Shown piece after piece: positions 35,911 through 48,519 of a DNA stretch of 64,000 nt. The translations under genes and the position numbers were made by a program. The DNA comes from Saururus chinensis (lineage: Eukaryota > Streptophyta > Magnoliopsida > Piperales > Saururaceae). Under the pieces are notes generated by a model. The model did no database searches and had not been told where the DNA came from. It worked only from the letters and a program-made list of their open reading frames with translations. The first letter of the stretch is position 1, and each line of letters opens with the position of its first letter. Location: positions 15,282,995 to 15,346,994 of the forward strand of contig CP141142.1 of the NCBI GenBank assembly GCA_035235625.1, in the 5' to 3' direction.

Positions 35911-36110
35911 TGGGATAGATACTCTAGGTGCATGAATTACAGTTTGCTTGCACGACTTCTCTATAAATCAGGATGGTTGGAGGGAGCACATAAGGTTCTT
36001 GTGGAAATGATTGACAGAGGCCTTAAGCCCAATTTTCTTGTCTATGCCAATGTCAAAAAGGATTTATATAGAAGGGAGAAGGGCAAAATAACTCTCAAGA
36101 GCTAGAGGAG
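35911..36110 (+). pseudogene. PPR-repeat protein pseudogene, 3' part
   Basis: The frame contains CMNYSLLARLLYKSGWLEGA and, after it, HKVLVEMIDRGLKPNFLVYA, another canonical PPR with the GLKPN-x-x-x-Y signature. It continues the gene interrupted at 33251 on the far side of the GTGAG duplication. The coding sequence fades out near 36110 after YRREKGK. Confidence 0.8.
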
Positions 36111-39100
36111 ATTGTATTTGCCATCTCTGGACTTGAAAGGGAGGATGCTCAAAGGAAACAAGCAACATCGAACGTTGCGACTTCCGAAACTACAAGGGAG
36201 TAAGCATTTCTAACTTCTCGATTTTATTTAATTTATCTACATGTGTTCTTAATTAGTAATATTATTAAATTAATTAAGATATATGATTTGCCATGATCGG
36301 TTAGATTTTAATATGTTCTAATTTGATATGCTTTAATATGCTCCATTTAGATTCAATCTATATGAAATGTCCTATTTTGATAAGATATATTCTAATTTTA
36401 TCTGATATGAGCTGTAATGGAATCTGATATGATGCTATGGGATCTAATATGATCCAATCTACTCTGTTGTGTGTATCTGCTTCCTTCTGTGATAAAGGGG
36501 CATATGTGATTCTGCTAGTGTTTTGTTCATCTCTATGATAGGTTTGATTCCGCTGATTTAATTGGCTTTCATTTGATTTCGACGAATTACTAGATTTCTA
36601 TCTAATTCCATATAATATATTTGGGTATAAGAATATATGTATTTTAACGTATATAATTTCTTAATGTTGAATGTATGTATTAGCCGTTAGGCAGAACTAT
36701 GTTTAGATATGATTGTATTGGAATAACATCGAAGATGTTATCAAATATGTATAAAAATATTTGCCCAATCTAAATTAGTTATAAAATTAGGTTTGTTTTG
36801 GCGTACACACAACAAAACGCTAAAGTTCCGTATTGCATAGGAGAATGTTACGGTTCTTGCACACAGAGTCAGCTGCTTCTAGTTGGTCTCATTTAAAATT
36901 TTTATGTTTAATTTGATAAACTCTGATTTTGTTTACTGAATAACCCTATGTCCATGTCAATTTTCCGCATCGAGGCTTTACAATTTTTGGTCTTTTATTG
37001 CTCTTTTTTCAACTTATCTTTAAATGGTGATATATGAGCATAATTTTACTATTGCACATATATTCTAAGTATAATATTACTTTTACTATATATTATTTAA
37101 ACAATGTTCTCTATCTTATTCTGCAGTAATCTAAACTCTAGCTATCCTATGAAATACCAATAGAAAATGGAAGCTCGGACTTGACTATTTTCATAAGAAA
37201 ATTTTAAGCATATTCGTAGTTGGCTTTAGGAACATGGGGGGAACTTCAGCAAGTTATGGTTGAATTCAAGAACTTTTTTTTAGCTAAATGAATCATCCAA
37301 CAATATGTAGGATGCATACCTCCAATGGCCACTACTACAATGGCCAAACCACCCTTGGCAATTTGATGTGATTTGGGTGCTTTCTCAGCAGCTATAGCTA
37401 GATACACACATTCACTTTTAAAATTAGTTATGCAAATTGGACCTCAAGTATAATATTTCTTTTACTATAAATTATACATTGTGTTGAGGCACATGTTTAA
37501 TCTTTATATTTGTTGTAGGTGGAAGTTACTAGATTTTGTAGTACTCAAATAGAAGGTGGTGTCATTTTTTTATATTACCAAACAAGGGACAACTGTTTCT
37601 TGTTGGTCAAGAGCAAGAGCCAAGGCTTAATTGTGACAATTGGCAAATCTTTTCCTATTAGGAAGATGAATGATGTTTAATTCTAGCCCCTGAGCTTCAA
37701 ATTTTCATTTTTATGACTAATAATACATCCAACTTATTGGGGGATTTCGGTAATTCCCTACGCACAAGTTAAGAGAACGAATCAAATAATTGTTCCTTGC
37801 AAGAGATAAAGAAGTACCTTTTTTTTTAAGTGGGATGACCTTCTCTTAATTAATCAAGACTACTCTTTACACTTTAGAGTGAGTAGTGGTGATTAATCAA
37901 TTTTTAAAACCCTTTAATTAGATGGCAAAAGTGAAAGAAACAACTTGAAATTTATTAAATGAAGAAAAGGTAGTTGTAGGAGAAGTGGCTACAACTTTTA
38001 AGTTTATAAAAAATAAAACAAAGAAACTTCTTTTGGAAGAATGATAGCTCCCTTGCACAAGCTCTTTTTCCTTCTTTAGTGCTTTTGTTTGTCTTCTAAT
38101 TCCTCGATCTTCTTTGACTCTTTGAAGGTTTAGGCTTTTTAGGAATTCGGTGTGTCTTTTGGTTTGTGATGGACTTCTAGATTTCTTTTTAGATGTTTCG
38201 TAGACTTGAAACCCTAAAGCCCCTTCTCATGAAAATGAAGGGGTATTTATAGCATTAGGGTTGTACGGTTAATTGAAGTAGTGGGGGTGAGTCGGAAGGG
38301 TAGTTCGTGGGAAGTGAACAGTGAGTTAGTGGGATGTGGGGAATGAGATATTAGGATGAGTTGTGGGGGTAGTTCGCAGGAAGTGGAGAGTGAGTTAGTG
38401 GGAAGTGGGAATGTGGTGAAGGTGGTTTTGGTATTATACCTTTGACTTGGTCCCCCTCACACTTCATCACTTTCTTTACACATTTTTCTTTTAACTTTCA
38501 TCATTTTTTTTCTTTGAAATCGAACTTCGAGTTCTTTGAAATTTAACTTTTTTTTTGTGTTTTCAGTCATTTTAGTCTTTTTATGGCTGAACATTTTTTT
38601 CAAAACAAGACTTAATGTGGTTACTTATTTCGGTTTTATGGTTATTTTGATGTGAGATTTATGGGGTCTCACACAGCCCTTTGCAATTTAAATTTTTTGA
38701 TTTTGATGTAGTTACGTGAGGCTTACAAAGCCTCTCTTAGCCATAGTATAAAGAGGCCCCACGAGGTCCTCACATAATACATTTTTTTTTGCTAAAAGCC
38801 TTAGTCCATTCCTACACGTGTAGGATTAGATTTTGCTTCATCACTTTGGTCTCACTCTGAGCTAGTCAAGCTCTAAAATCTTGGCTTTTGAATTTTGACT
38901 TTGAATTTATTTTTTGTCTAAAGACAGGCCCTCCGAGGGGTGAGAGTGGAGTGACATTAAAAATGGGATTGTCGCCCATCAAAAAAATTATCAGACCAAT
39001 GCCTGGTTTCCCATTAAGTTTTTCGTATGGGACTCATTTGAATTTTGATGGGAATTTTAATATTATAATGGACAGAGTTGTAGAGATAATAATGCAAGCT

Positions 39101-40350
39101 TGAAGAGGTGTCGCTGAAGATCAACCAAGGGATGCACCTCTTCCAAGTTTTATCCTTGTCCAAGGATACCTCTTTTGCATTGAAGAGTTAGATAATAGGG
39201 GTATTATTTTTTTTAAGCATATCAAGGAAGAGTTGATTAGAGATGAAATTCTACACTGATAGATTTCATTTTCATTATTTTTTTTCCAAATGTAATCTTT
39301 TCATATGAGGCCTTTTTTTTGTTGTTGTTGTTTGCAGGAGAGTTTCCCTCTCTCTCCTGCCCTAGCCTCTTCCAATTATTCAGTCATCATCTTTCTCTCT
39401 TTCCTATTGTGTTTTTTTATATACATAAGAGTGGATCTTTATGCTAGATGCTCAACCCACCAACATGTTCAAATTTAAAAACTTGATTTAAACCTCGCCA
39501 AATTCGAGTAGCAAATCTATAAATATTGTAGCAATCCTCTTTTGAGCTAATTTAATTGCTTTGGCTAGTTGGCGTTGCAAAAGTCTACAAATAGCCGATG
39601 TTACATAGTAACTTAGTTTGAAAGGTCTAACAAGGATTCATCTAAATCTTATCAAATCCCCCTTTGAGAAGTTAGAAAAAAGTGACTTATTCCCTCTGCA
39701 TTGATTTACGAAGATTTAAAAAAAATTTAATTAGCTTTATTGACTTATGAAGATATCCAATGCTCTGTCATTTTCTTTGTTACTGGATCAAAATATAAAC
39801 ATTAGCGCTGCCATTGTCTCTGTCTTTATCCATCTATTTTTATTATATATATATATATATAATCCTAGATTCACTTGAACGTTGTTTGTCACCTGTATCT
39901 TACTTTCAAATCTTTGTTGAAATAAAATCTTAACTGAGTCACCTGTATCTCATATTTAAAATCTTTTTGAACCAAGATAAGTTAAACCATAACCGCACAA
40001 ATTTTCACAAGATAACATCGTAATCTTGTAATCCTGGATTCTATTTCTTCACTTGTCATGACTCTACTTCTTCAAATCAAATTGTTTACATTTATTCTCT
40101 TCCTTTCACATGATAACTGCAAATCTAATACCTATAAAATCTCACTTTAAAAAGGAATGTGTTGCTATTTAAAGTGCTTGATGTTCTGACCTTTCTTCAC
40201 TGCATCAGATAAAAAAAATTGATCACCCGTGCAACTGAGGTCATTCTTCCTCCATTGTTTGGTGAAGATTCTTCTCTCTCCATGAGGCTATCTTGAATTG
40301 GTGTTCTTCCTCCATTGATTTGTGAGGAGGTTTCATTCTCCATTGTGCAC
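36111..40350. other. Intergenic stretch, no gene recognised
   Basis: AT-rich with no supported coding frame. It includes an LTR-like repeat (36400-36728), a perfect inverted ATAACATC/GATGTTAT with a 3-base loop at 36723-36741, a minus-strand TATAAATA near 38245, and an imperfect local duplication (AGTGAGTTAGTGGGA near 38320 and 38389). There is also a TA microsatellite at 39844-39861. The TATA-like and surrounding sequence may be part of an old LTR. Confidence 0.4.
36400..36728 (+). repeat. LTR-like repeat, copy B
   Basis: Inverted relative to 24190-24418, sharing GATCTAATATGATC, TATTAGCCGTTAGGCAG and TGTATTGGAATAACA. The end GGAATAACA corresponds to a TGTTATTCC start on the other strand, as in Copia LTRs. 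No partner LTR or internal domain is next to it. Confidence 0.5.
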
Positions 40351-40357
40351 GTATTTT

Positions 40358-41700
40358 TCAATCTCCTTTGAATTGCCGTTCTTCATTGATTTGCTGAGTC
40401 TTTTGCGTTAATTTGTTAGGACGAGCTGGTGGAAATTGCTCAAGGTTGCTGTCTCTCTCTCTCTCTCTTTTTAAAAAAAAACTCTTCGGACAAAGAGAGA
40501 GTGGGAGAAATACAGAGGTGGTGGAGCTGAATGGAGAGGGATGGAAAAGCCGTGATGATTTGTGGGACGGATTGGGGAGAAGGGCTGTAGATCGAAGGCA
40601 GCGAGGGAAGAGAGTGAGAGAGGCGGTGGTGGCCAAAGACCCAGAGGTGGAGGCCGATAGGGAAGAAAAGGGTAGAGTGAAGAGGGACAGGGCGATGGTT
40701 TGGACAGACTGAAGGAGAACCTGTACCGGATAATTGCAGCAGCTTGACTGGATGTGTGCAGTATTTTAGTCATAGATCAGTGGGGGTTGACCAGGTCTTC
40801 GCTTGTGATTCTTCCTCTTTGTTTCCTCCTCTCGGTTGCTCTTCAAGTTTTGACCTCTCCCTCCTCCATCACCTCACTTCCCCCTCTATTTTGTGTGTTT
40901 GAGCAATACAGTAAGACTGCAGGCTGAGACGGCAAGACAGTTCAAAAGATGGATTTTTTTTGTGGGCGAGTTGATTTCAATTCCGGCACCGGACGAAGCT
41001 ATCGGAGGGGCAGCCAACAGCGAAGGGGCAGAGATGAAGAGGGATTCAAAGGAGTTGGAGAAGGGGAAACTGGATTTGGGGTTGAGGATGGAGGAGATAG
41101 GTGCAAAATCGAGAGAGAATGTCAGAGGGGAACAAATCTGGCGGTGAGGCAGGGAAAAGGGGCGGAATTTGCAGTGTCAGATCGGAGGGGAGTGGTGTCT
41201 GGAGAGAAATTATGGGTGGTGAGAGAAGGCAAGGAAGAGGGGGAAAGGAGAGCGGTGGATCGAAGTGTAAGTGGTACGAGATCGTGACGGAGGGATGAAA
41301 CTGGGGTCAAGAAGCCGGTGAGGAGGGACGAAGGTGTGGCGGCGGAAAGCGGAAGATGAGAGGGGTGGTGATCTGGTGAGGGAAGGTGGCGGCAGAGGGA
41401 CTGAAGAGCGGTGGACGGTGAGGGAGATGTGGCAATCCGGCGAGAGAGGTGGAGTCTGATGGTGGTGCAAGATGGAGGTGGGGATGAACGGAGAGGGATG
41501 GCGCCGGTGGAGTCACGGTAGAAAGGAAAGGTGGTCGGTGACGAGGGGTAAGTGGATAGAGATGGTGAGGTGGAGACCGAAAGAGAGGGAGAAAGGGTCC
41601 GATGGAGGAAGTCGGAAGTGAGAGCAATCAACGGCAGCTGGAGGCGGTCTGGGGCTGCTGGAGGTGCAAATGGAATGGGAGGAGTGGAAGGGTATTAAGG
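40358..41700. other. Purine-rich low-complexity block, gene status unclear
   Basis: The plus strand is strongly G/A-rich (GGTGG, GAGAGGG), so minus-strand frames read as long Ser/Pro/Leu/His tracts up to 169 codons. These lack recognisable domains and overlap in several frames, as expected from composition. One frame (40636-40358, starting MATTASLTLFPRCLRSTALL) looks like a plastid transit peptide, but nothing mature follows it. I do not call a gene here. Confidence 0.35.
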
Positions 41701-42029
41701 TTTTTACATGAACGACCATGATTTATCCATGGTAATCAATGGCTGTGATCATTTTTTTCCCATTATATATGGTCCTTATTTAGTGAGTAAAATCAATGGT
41801 TGTGATTTAACCATGGCAATCAATGGCTATGATTTTTTTATGTTTTATATTTAATCGCATCCGCTTGGCTTGAGCCTAGAGGAGCTTGGCTGGGCTCAGC
41901 TTTAGCTTAACTCGGCTCATATGGAGTCGTTGCTCTTTTTCTTTTTACTATCGGCTTGCCTTGAGCTGGGCTAAGCTTGGTTTGGCCCAGTTTTAGCTCA
42001 GCTAGAGTCGACGCTAATTTTTTTTCAAA

Positions 42030-42985
42030 AGAGAGATGCAAGTCTCTTTATGTTTCTTTCCGATAAGATTGAAAACTTTATGCTTTCTCTCTTTGATTTT
42101 GATTTTGATTTATAAGTCTCATTGTGTCTCTTTCTGAAGGAATTGAAAATTTTAAACTTGATTTTTTTAAAATTTTATTTTTTATTTTTAAAATAAAGAT
42201 GCAAATCTCATTATGTCTCTTTTCGAAAGGATTGAGAATTTTAGGCTTGCTCTCTTTGATTTTAATTTTAATTTTGATTTACAAGTCTCATTATGTTTCT
42301 TTTTAAGGGGAATGTTCATCTTTTAAATTTTTTTTATTTTTTTTATTTTTCAAAAGAGATATACAAGTCTCATTATGTCTCTTTTTTAGGAGATTGAGAA
42401 ATTTAGGCTTACTCTCTTTTATTTTGATTTTGATTTACAAGTCTCATTATGTCTCTTTCTGAGGGCATTGAGAACTTTCGACTTGTTTTTTAAAATTTTT
42501 TTTGTCTTTTTCGTTTTTCAAAAGAGAGATGCAAGTCTCATTATGTCTCTTTCTGAGGGGATTGAGCACTTTAATCTTGCTCTTTTTTATTATGATTTTG
42601 ATTTGCAAATCACATTATGTCTATTTTTGAAGGATTGAGAAGTTTAAACTTTCTTCTTTTAAATTTGCTTTTTTATTTTTTAAAAGAGAGATACAAGTCT
42701 CATTATGTCGCTTTCCGAGGAGATTAAGAACTTTAGGCTTACTCTTTTTGATTTTGATTTTGATTTGCAAGTCTCGTTATGTCTCTCTCTGTGGGGATTG
42801 AGAACTATAGACTTGCTTTTTTTAAAAAAAAATTTCTCTTTTGAAAAAGAGATATAAGTCTCATTATGTCCTTTTTTAGGGGATTATGAACTTTAGATTT
42901 GCTCTTTTTGATTTTGATTTTAATTTGTTTTGCAAGTCTTATTATGTTTCTTTCTTAGGGGATCAAGAACATTAGACTTTCTTCT
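42030..42985. repeat. Tandem array of about 80-bp monomers in about 163-bp dimers
   Basis: AAGTCTCATTATGTCTCTTT recurs with variation near 42039, 42113, 42206, 42281, 42366, 42439, 42533, 42607, 42691, 42769, 42855 and 42935. Alternate copies are preceded by GATTTTGATTTTGATTT or by TTTCAAAAGAGAGATG, so the real unit is a dimer of 156-169 bp. After each comes GAGGGGATTGAGAACTTTAG. No coding potential. The array is preceded by a GGCTTGAGC/GCTTGGCT-rich stretch (41870-42010). Confidence 0.88.
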
Positions 42986-42999
42986 TTTGTAAAAAGAAA

Positions 43000-45900
43000 T
43001 TTTTTAAATTGAAGAGTAAAGATGATAAGCTTTGCTTACCCCTTCCCCTTTTTTATAATTTTTTTTTTTGCCTTAAGGGGGGACTCTTGAATATTTTTTT
43101 TTTGTCTTGATAGGGGATTCTAAACATAATTTTTAAAATCAAACATGGTTGAAGTAACACTACTTCTTTTATAATGTGTATTACAGTACGAATGCCTAAC
43201 TAATTGCAAAATGGAATACTATCTATCACCAATGATGTTTCAATACTAAACCAACAACTTTTTTTTTAAGATGACTTGGACTTGGGGGTAATACATATTC
43301 AAAACTTTCCCATTGATTGTTAGCAAACACAGATCACCTTTTGCATCAAGAGTTGGTAGGCTCCAACCTAGACCTAAGACAAGGGTATTTTGGTCTATTA
43401 TTTCTAATATCATATAAGTCCATATTCAATAGTATTTTTTGTTTAAAAATTATAAAATATAAAATATTAATTTCTTTAGCAAAATAATATAAAAAAACCC
43501 TTTTGATCGGGCCTAGTTGAACCCAATCAAATCGGCCATGGGTATAAAAACCCTGCTTCAACTAGCAAGCGTTAGTACAAATCTCCAATAATTGAATGAA
43601 TGCGGATGGAATGGGTGGTGGTGGGTGGTCCGTGGTTTGGAGCAGAACATTTATCACATGGAACTCCTAATTTCGATGACGCCAGTTTGATTCGTGTAAG
43701 ACAAATAAGAATGGACCACAACTACGAATTGACGTTTCAAGCATATTATTTCAAGGATAAAGGTTTTGCACATGCATATATAAGGGTAGTTTGCCTGGGC
43801 ACAACGATGGTTGTAGCTCTTATTGTAGCATAAATATGCCTGGATGACGTACAAAGAAGTGCTGTATGGTATAGATGGTCTTTGCGGTCAATTTCCTTGT
43901 AGAGTGCTGATAAGTGTATACTAAAAATCTATACACCAAACTTATACAACCATGAGGTAGCGGGCTTTTGGTGGTTAATAAAAATGGGCCTCATGTAAGC
44001 CGATTTTGTTATTGCTCAACAAAAGCCTGCTTCATGGGTGTATGAGTTGATGTATAGATTCCATGTTGCATTTTCAATTTCATTTTAGTCTGTTGTCACT
44101 CAGAATTTTTAACTGCTTTCATGAAGGAGAAAAAAAGTGTTGAGTTGCTGGAGACAATTATAAGCTTTGGAATGTTTTTTTTCTTAATGAAAGAAGACAT
44201 TAAGGTTCACAAACACTGGTCAGAGCCACAAGCACAAGCAAAAGAGAGAGGGTGGTGGAACCAAATTATGAAAAAAATAGCAGTTTTAGGAAAATAAAAT
44301 AATAAAAAGAATTATGAAAATAAAAATTTTAAAATAATCTCATCGACAGTGGCTTGAATGTTTTCTGAGTGGTGGATATCCTTTCTCTTAATATATGCAT
44401 AAATAAGATATTATTAATAGGCTGATGCCCAAAGATATATAGTGCAAAATACGAATTATTGAAAGACACTTTGCACAAACTTGGAATAACAAGGGGAGAT
44501 CAAGATTCATCTGACATTCACTCATAAGGTAGTAAACCTAATTTTAATTTCTCTACTCCAATAAATACCTTTCAGTAGCTATTATTATCTTCCAAAATAA
44601 TTGTATGGAAAAATTATTTCTTTTATTTTCTGCATGATAGATGTTAGTGAAAATCCTTATAGAGATATAATTTGAGTGGTTTAAACTTTTATGCATTTGA
44701 TTAGTTAAATTCTTAAAAAATGACAAATAGAATGCATATAAGGATGAGGATTTTGGATTTTGTTATCACCATTTAGGATTTAACAGTGATTTGGGTGCTT
44801 ATTTAAATAGAAATTCATTTGAATGCAGATTAGCAGTAGTGAATTTCATGATTGTAAATGTGCGTTTAGTCAGTGGGCTGCAAATTTGAGGTGCATAAGG
44901 CAATCATAAAGAAGAGGAACAACTCATCCCTCTTTCTGCAAGCCACCTTCCTTTGCATAGAGGTAATTTTCCGGCATCCAAGATTATTTTCTGACAACAT
45001 TTTTATTTGATAAGCTTTATTAGAATAGAAGCAGTTTAAGCTTCAAAATGAACCTTGCTTTCACAAAGATGGGATTATGACTTATTTTAAATTAGGAATC
45101 GCAGTGTTACTGTTGGCTTTCTCCCTGATTAGCTGCAAGGATGTTACCATTAGAGTATCTGTAGTTGTAACTATGTCTTGTATTACGTGAACTTTGATGG
45201 TGTGTGCCTAATTAGCTTATGTGTACTTTTAATGCTGATTGTACATCTTTGTTTGTATTATATTTGTGAATATTTGACTTGATTATTTTTCACAATTAAA
45301 ACGGAAGTGCTAAAATTTTTAAGACCTAAGTAGATTTTTTTGGTCCAAATGAATTCTCGAAAGCTGTTTAACTCTTTACCTCGAAAGGCAGAGCAATTGG
45401 GACACATTTTTTACCAAAAAGATGGTGGTTCAAGTGCAATTAAAAATAAAAGGACTTGGGTAGATCAGTGGAGCCACTACAGCTCGGCATTATACTAGTT
45501 GTTAAACTTTTGTATGTCTAACCTATTATTTGTCTCAGAAATTAAGAAGCAGATTGATCCATTATTAAACTATGCACATGTCACTTTTCATGAAAGGACC
45601 CTAATACAACAAAAATGTTATTGATACAACAGAAATGATGCAACCTTGTGCATAGCAGAAACATTTTACATTGCTCATTATCATCCCAAGTTCCTAGTAT
45701 TGTTATTGAGATCATTTTATAAACAAGTTTGGGGATTTTTTCTCCCAATTGTGTGTGTGTGTGTGTTTTTTTTTTCGGTTTTATAGTTTCTTTTGAATTT
45801 AACATATGCAGGGGCCAACAATTCAAGCTCTGACTGTCATATCTTTTAGTTCTAGTTGTGGGTTGCATAGTCAGCATAATTTAGTGAGTAAGATGAGTGA

Positions 45901-46216
45901 GAATTATGACCAGGTTATTGTGGGGAAAGTGATGTACTACTTATGTGGTTGAATACAACATGGGAAGTCCTGATATGTGAATTGAGGAAATACCAATCAT
46001 ACTGGCTGCTTCAGGGCTGATGAGATGAATGTAGCTAAACATGTCCTAGCTCAGTCAAATAAGAATAAAATAATCAATTAAGAAAATAGTCAAACATGTT
46101 ACAAAAAGTTAATATGTCCCGCCAGTAACTTGCTCTACTGAAATCGTTACTTAGGCTAGAAAATGTCCCTATTTTTCTTTCTCATATATGTATGGTCAGT
46201 AGACTCGATGACAAGC
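43000..46216. other. Intergenic stretch, no gene recognised
   Basis: No coding frame with a recognised domain. It contains a short foldback (43926-44060) and a GT microsatellite followed by a T run (45750-45775). The stretch at 44830-45300 has an mRNA-tail-like composition (T-rich, several TTTGTA), but no exon could be supported. Confidence 0.4.
43926..44060. repeat. Foldback (MITE-like hairpin), 135 bp
   Basis: AATCTATACACCAAACTTAT at the left and its near complement ending GTTGATGTATAGATT at the right form arms of about 42 bp (43926-43969 and 44021-44060) with a 50-bp loop. No clear target duplication. It could be a small MITE or a hairpin small-RNA precursor. Confidence 0.55.
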
Positions 46217-46221
46217 AGTTG

Positions 46222-46816
46222 TGTTGCCCATTTGAGAGCACACATGTGAATAAGTTAAAGGTTATAAATAGTTTCACATCTCCTAGAAGAACAAAATGGT
46301 GTTGGTATATAAGGCATAAGTTTTGTTTTTCAAGTTAGGCCCTTGGGCGACCTTACTTTTGAAGGGAGATATATATTGAACCTAGGTGGGTTAACCCACA
46401 AGTGTGTTGCTACGATTCGATTGACAGGATCGGCACAGTTCGGTTCGCATGTGTGGCCGACTAGGTCAGGTGAGGTTGGGTCAAGAAGATAATTATTTTT
46501 AGGGTAAATTCATTTGGTTTTCTTAACACAAAATGGGTCCAGTTTTCTTTTAACCCAAATGTGTCTATTATTGGGTAGACTTGTTTGTTTGAACGGGATG
46601 GATTGTATAATAATGGCTCATTGCATACGTTGTGTGAATGTGCTTCTACCGTGTGTGCTAGATCGTCTTATCCTAGGAGATAGACCCTAAGCACTATTAG
46701 GGAGGGTGTAATTTTGTCCTTATGAAAAGAGTGTTTAATACGTGATTTGATCATCAACCTTTTGACTTTATGTAAGTTTTCTTATTCACAACAATTACTA
46801 AAGTATGGAAATAATA
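46222..46816 (+). repeat. 5' LTR of the 46-54 kb Copia fossil
   Basis: Starts TGTTGCCC after AGTTG and aligns with the 3' LTR over most of its length. The TATA box (TATATAAGG) is at 46306. It lacks about 150-190 bp present in the other copy. Confidence 0.82.
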
Positions 46817-46973
46817 ATCTTAAGATAGAATTATATATATTTTTTCATACTTTACTATTATGATTTAATATTTCAAAACTAAGATTATTTTTTGTTCATT
46901 AGAACAAAAATGGTTGAACAGGGTATCAATATGACCGGTCATAATTCCCAGTGCAGCTCCTATTCATGTTCAA

Positions 46974-47800
46974 GTGAAAGGGGAGAAGCTGAAAAAATTC
47001 AATGCTGCAAATTTTAAGAGATGGCAACAAAAGATGCTATTCTATTTGATCACGTTGAATTTAGCTCGATTCCTACAAGAGGATGTTCTTATTCTCACTG
47101 AGGAGAAAAAGGATGACAAACAAGCTCTTGCGACAATTGATGCATCAAAACATGTAGACTTTTCGTGCCAAAATTATATTCTCAATGGATTGGACAACAC
47201 GCTGTACAACGTGTATAATCTGGTGAAGAGTGAAAAATCATTGTAGGAATCCTTGGATAAGAAGTACAAAGTAGAAGGTGATGGCACAAAGAAATTTGTT
47301 TTAGGCAAATTTATGGACTTTAAGATGACATATTCTAAAACTGTGATTAATCAAGTCTAAGAATTCGAAGTGATCCTACATGATATACATGTAGAAGGTA
47401 TGACTATGAGTGGATCCTTTTAGGTGGATGCAATACTTGAAAAATTGCCACCCTGCTGGAAGTATTTTAAGAATTACTTAAAGCATAAGCGGAAGGAGAT
47501 GAACATAGAGGACCTGATTGTAAGGTTGAGGATTGAAGAGGACAATTGTGCTTTTGAAAAGAAAACTGGGGGTAAAGGCATGGAAGCCAAAGTCAATGTT
47601 GTGGAACTAGAGCGAAAAAATAACATTAATAATAAAAAAACAGGAAAAATCGTGGAGGACAACTAAACAACAACTCCAATAAAGCCAAGTTCAAAGGCAA
47701 GTGCTATGTGTGTAATAAGCAATGCAATAAGGCTAAGGATTGTCGTAAGCAGAAGAAACAGGAGGATTCTAGAAGAAAAATGCACAAGCCAACATGACTG
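46974..47800 (+). mobile_element. Gag region of the Copia fossil
   Basis: The frames contain KKFNAANFKRWQQKMLFYLI, the W-x-x-x-M-x-x-L block of Copia gag, and then YILNGLDNTLYNVY. After 47424 there is ILEKLPPCWKYFKNYLKHK and, near 47700, CYVCNKQCNKAKDC, a zinc-knuckle relative. Broken in several places. Confidence 0.8.
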
Positions 47801-48519
47801 AAGTGGAAAATCTCACCAGCAATGTGAATGACATCAGCCTTTCCACTATGATTTTTGAAGTGAACATGGTCACTAATTTAAGACACTACAACAAAATGTA
47901 GTATTAGCGACGTATTTATTAGCGACACTTTAACCAACCATATATTATAAGCGTCGCTAATACTAAATATATTAGTGACGCTTTATTATAAGCATCGCTA
48001 TGAGTACCTATATTTGCGACGCTTTCACCAACCATCGCTAAAAGATATATATTTTTAATAAAAAAAGAAAATAATATCACTATTAGCGACACTTTTATTA
48101 AGCATCGCTAAAAGATGTCACAATAGCAACGCTATTAGCGAATAATCCTGCTATTAGCGACGCTTTCAAAAGCGTCGCTACTAGTTGTGAATTAAAAATA
48201 ATAAAAATTTAAAAATTTAAACTATTAGCGACACTTTTACATAAGCGTTGCAAATACCATTTATAATAGCAATGTTTGTTCAAATGCTTTGCTAATAACT
48301 TTATTAATTAAATTTATTTAATAAATAAATATTAAAAAATTATAATAAACTTCCTAAATATAATATATTTTATTCAATATTTACTATTTATATATACAAT
48401 AAATAAATATTAATTTTTTAAATAAAAACTAGCATTAAAATAGATTAAATTTTTACTATTTATATATAGTATATTTTATTTGTTAAATTTTTTTATTAAT
48501 TTTAAAATATAATTTATAA

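Noticed and set aside
43600-43833. 77-codon frame as a gene
   Set aside because: No homology recognised, the opposite strand is also open, and no promoter or splice context supports it.
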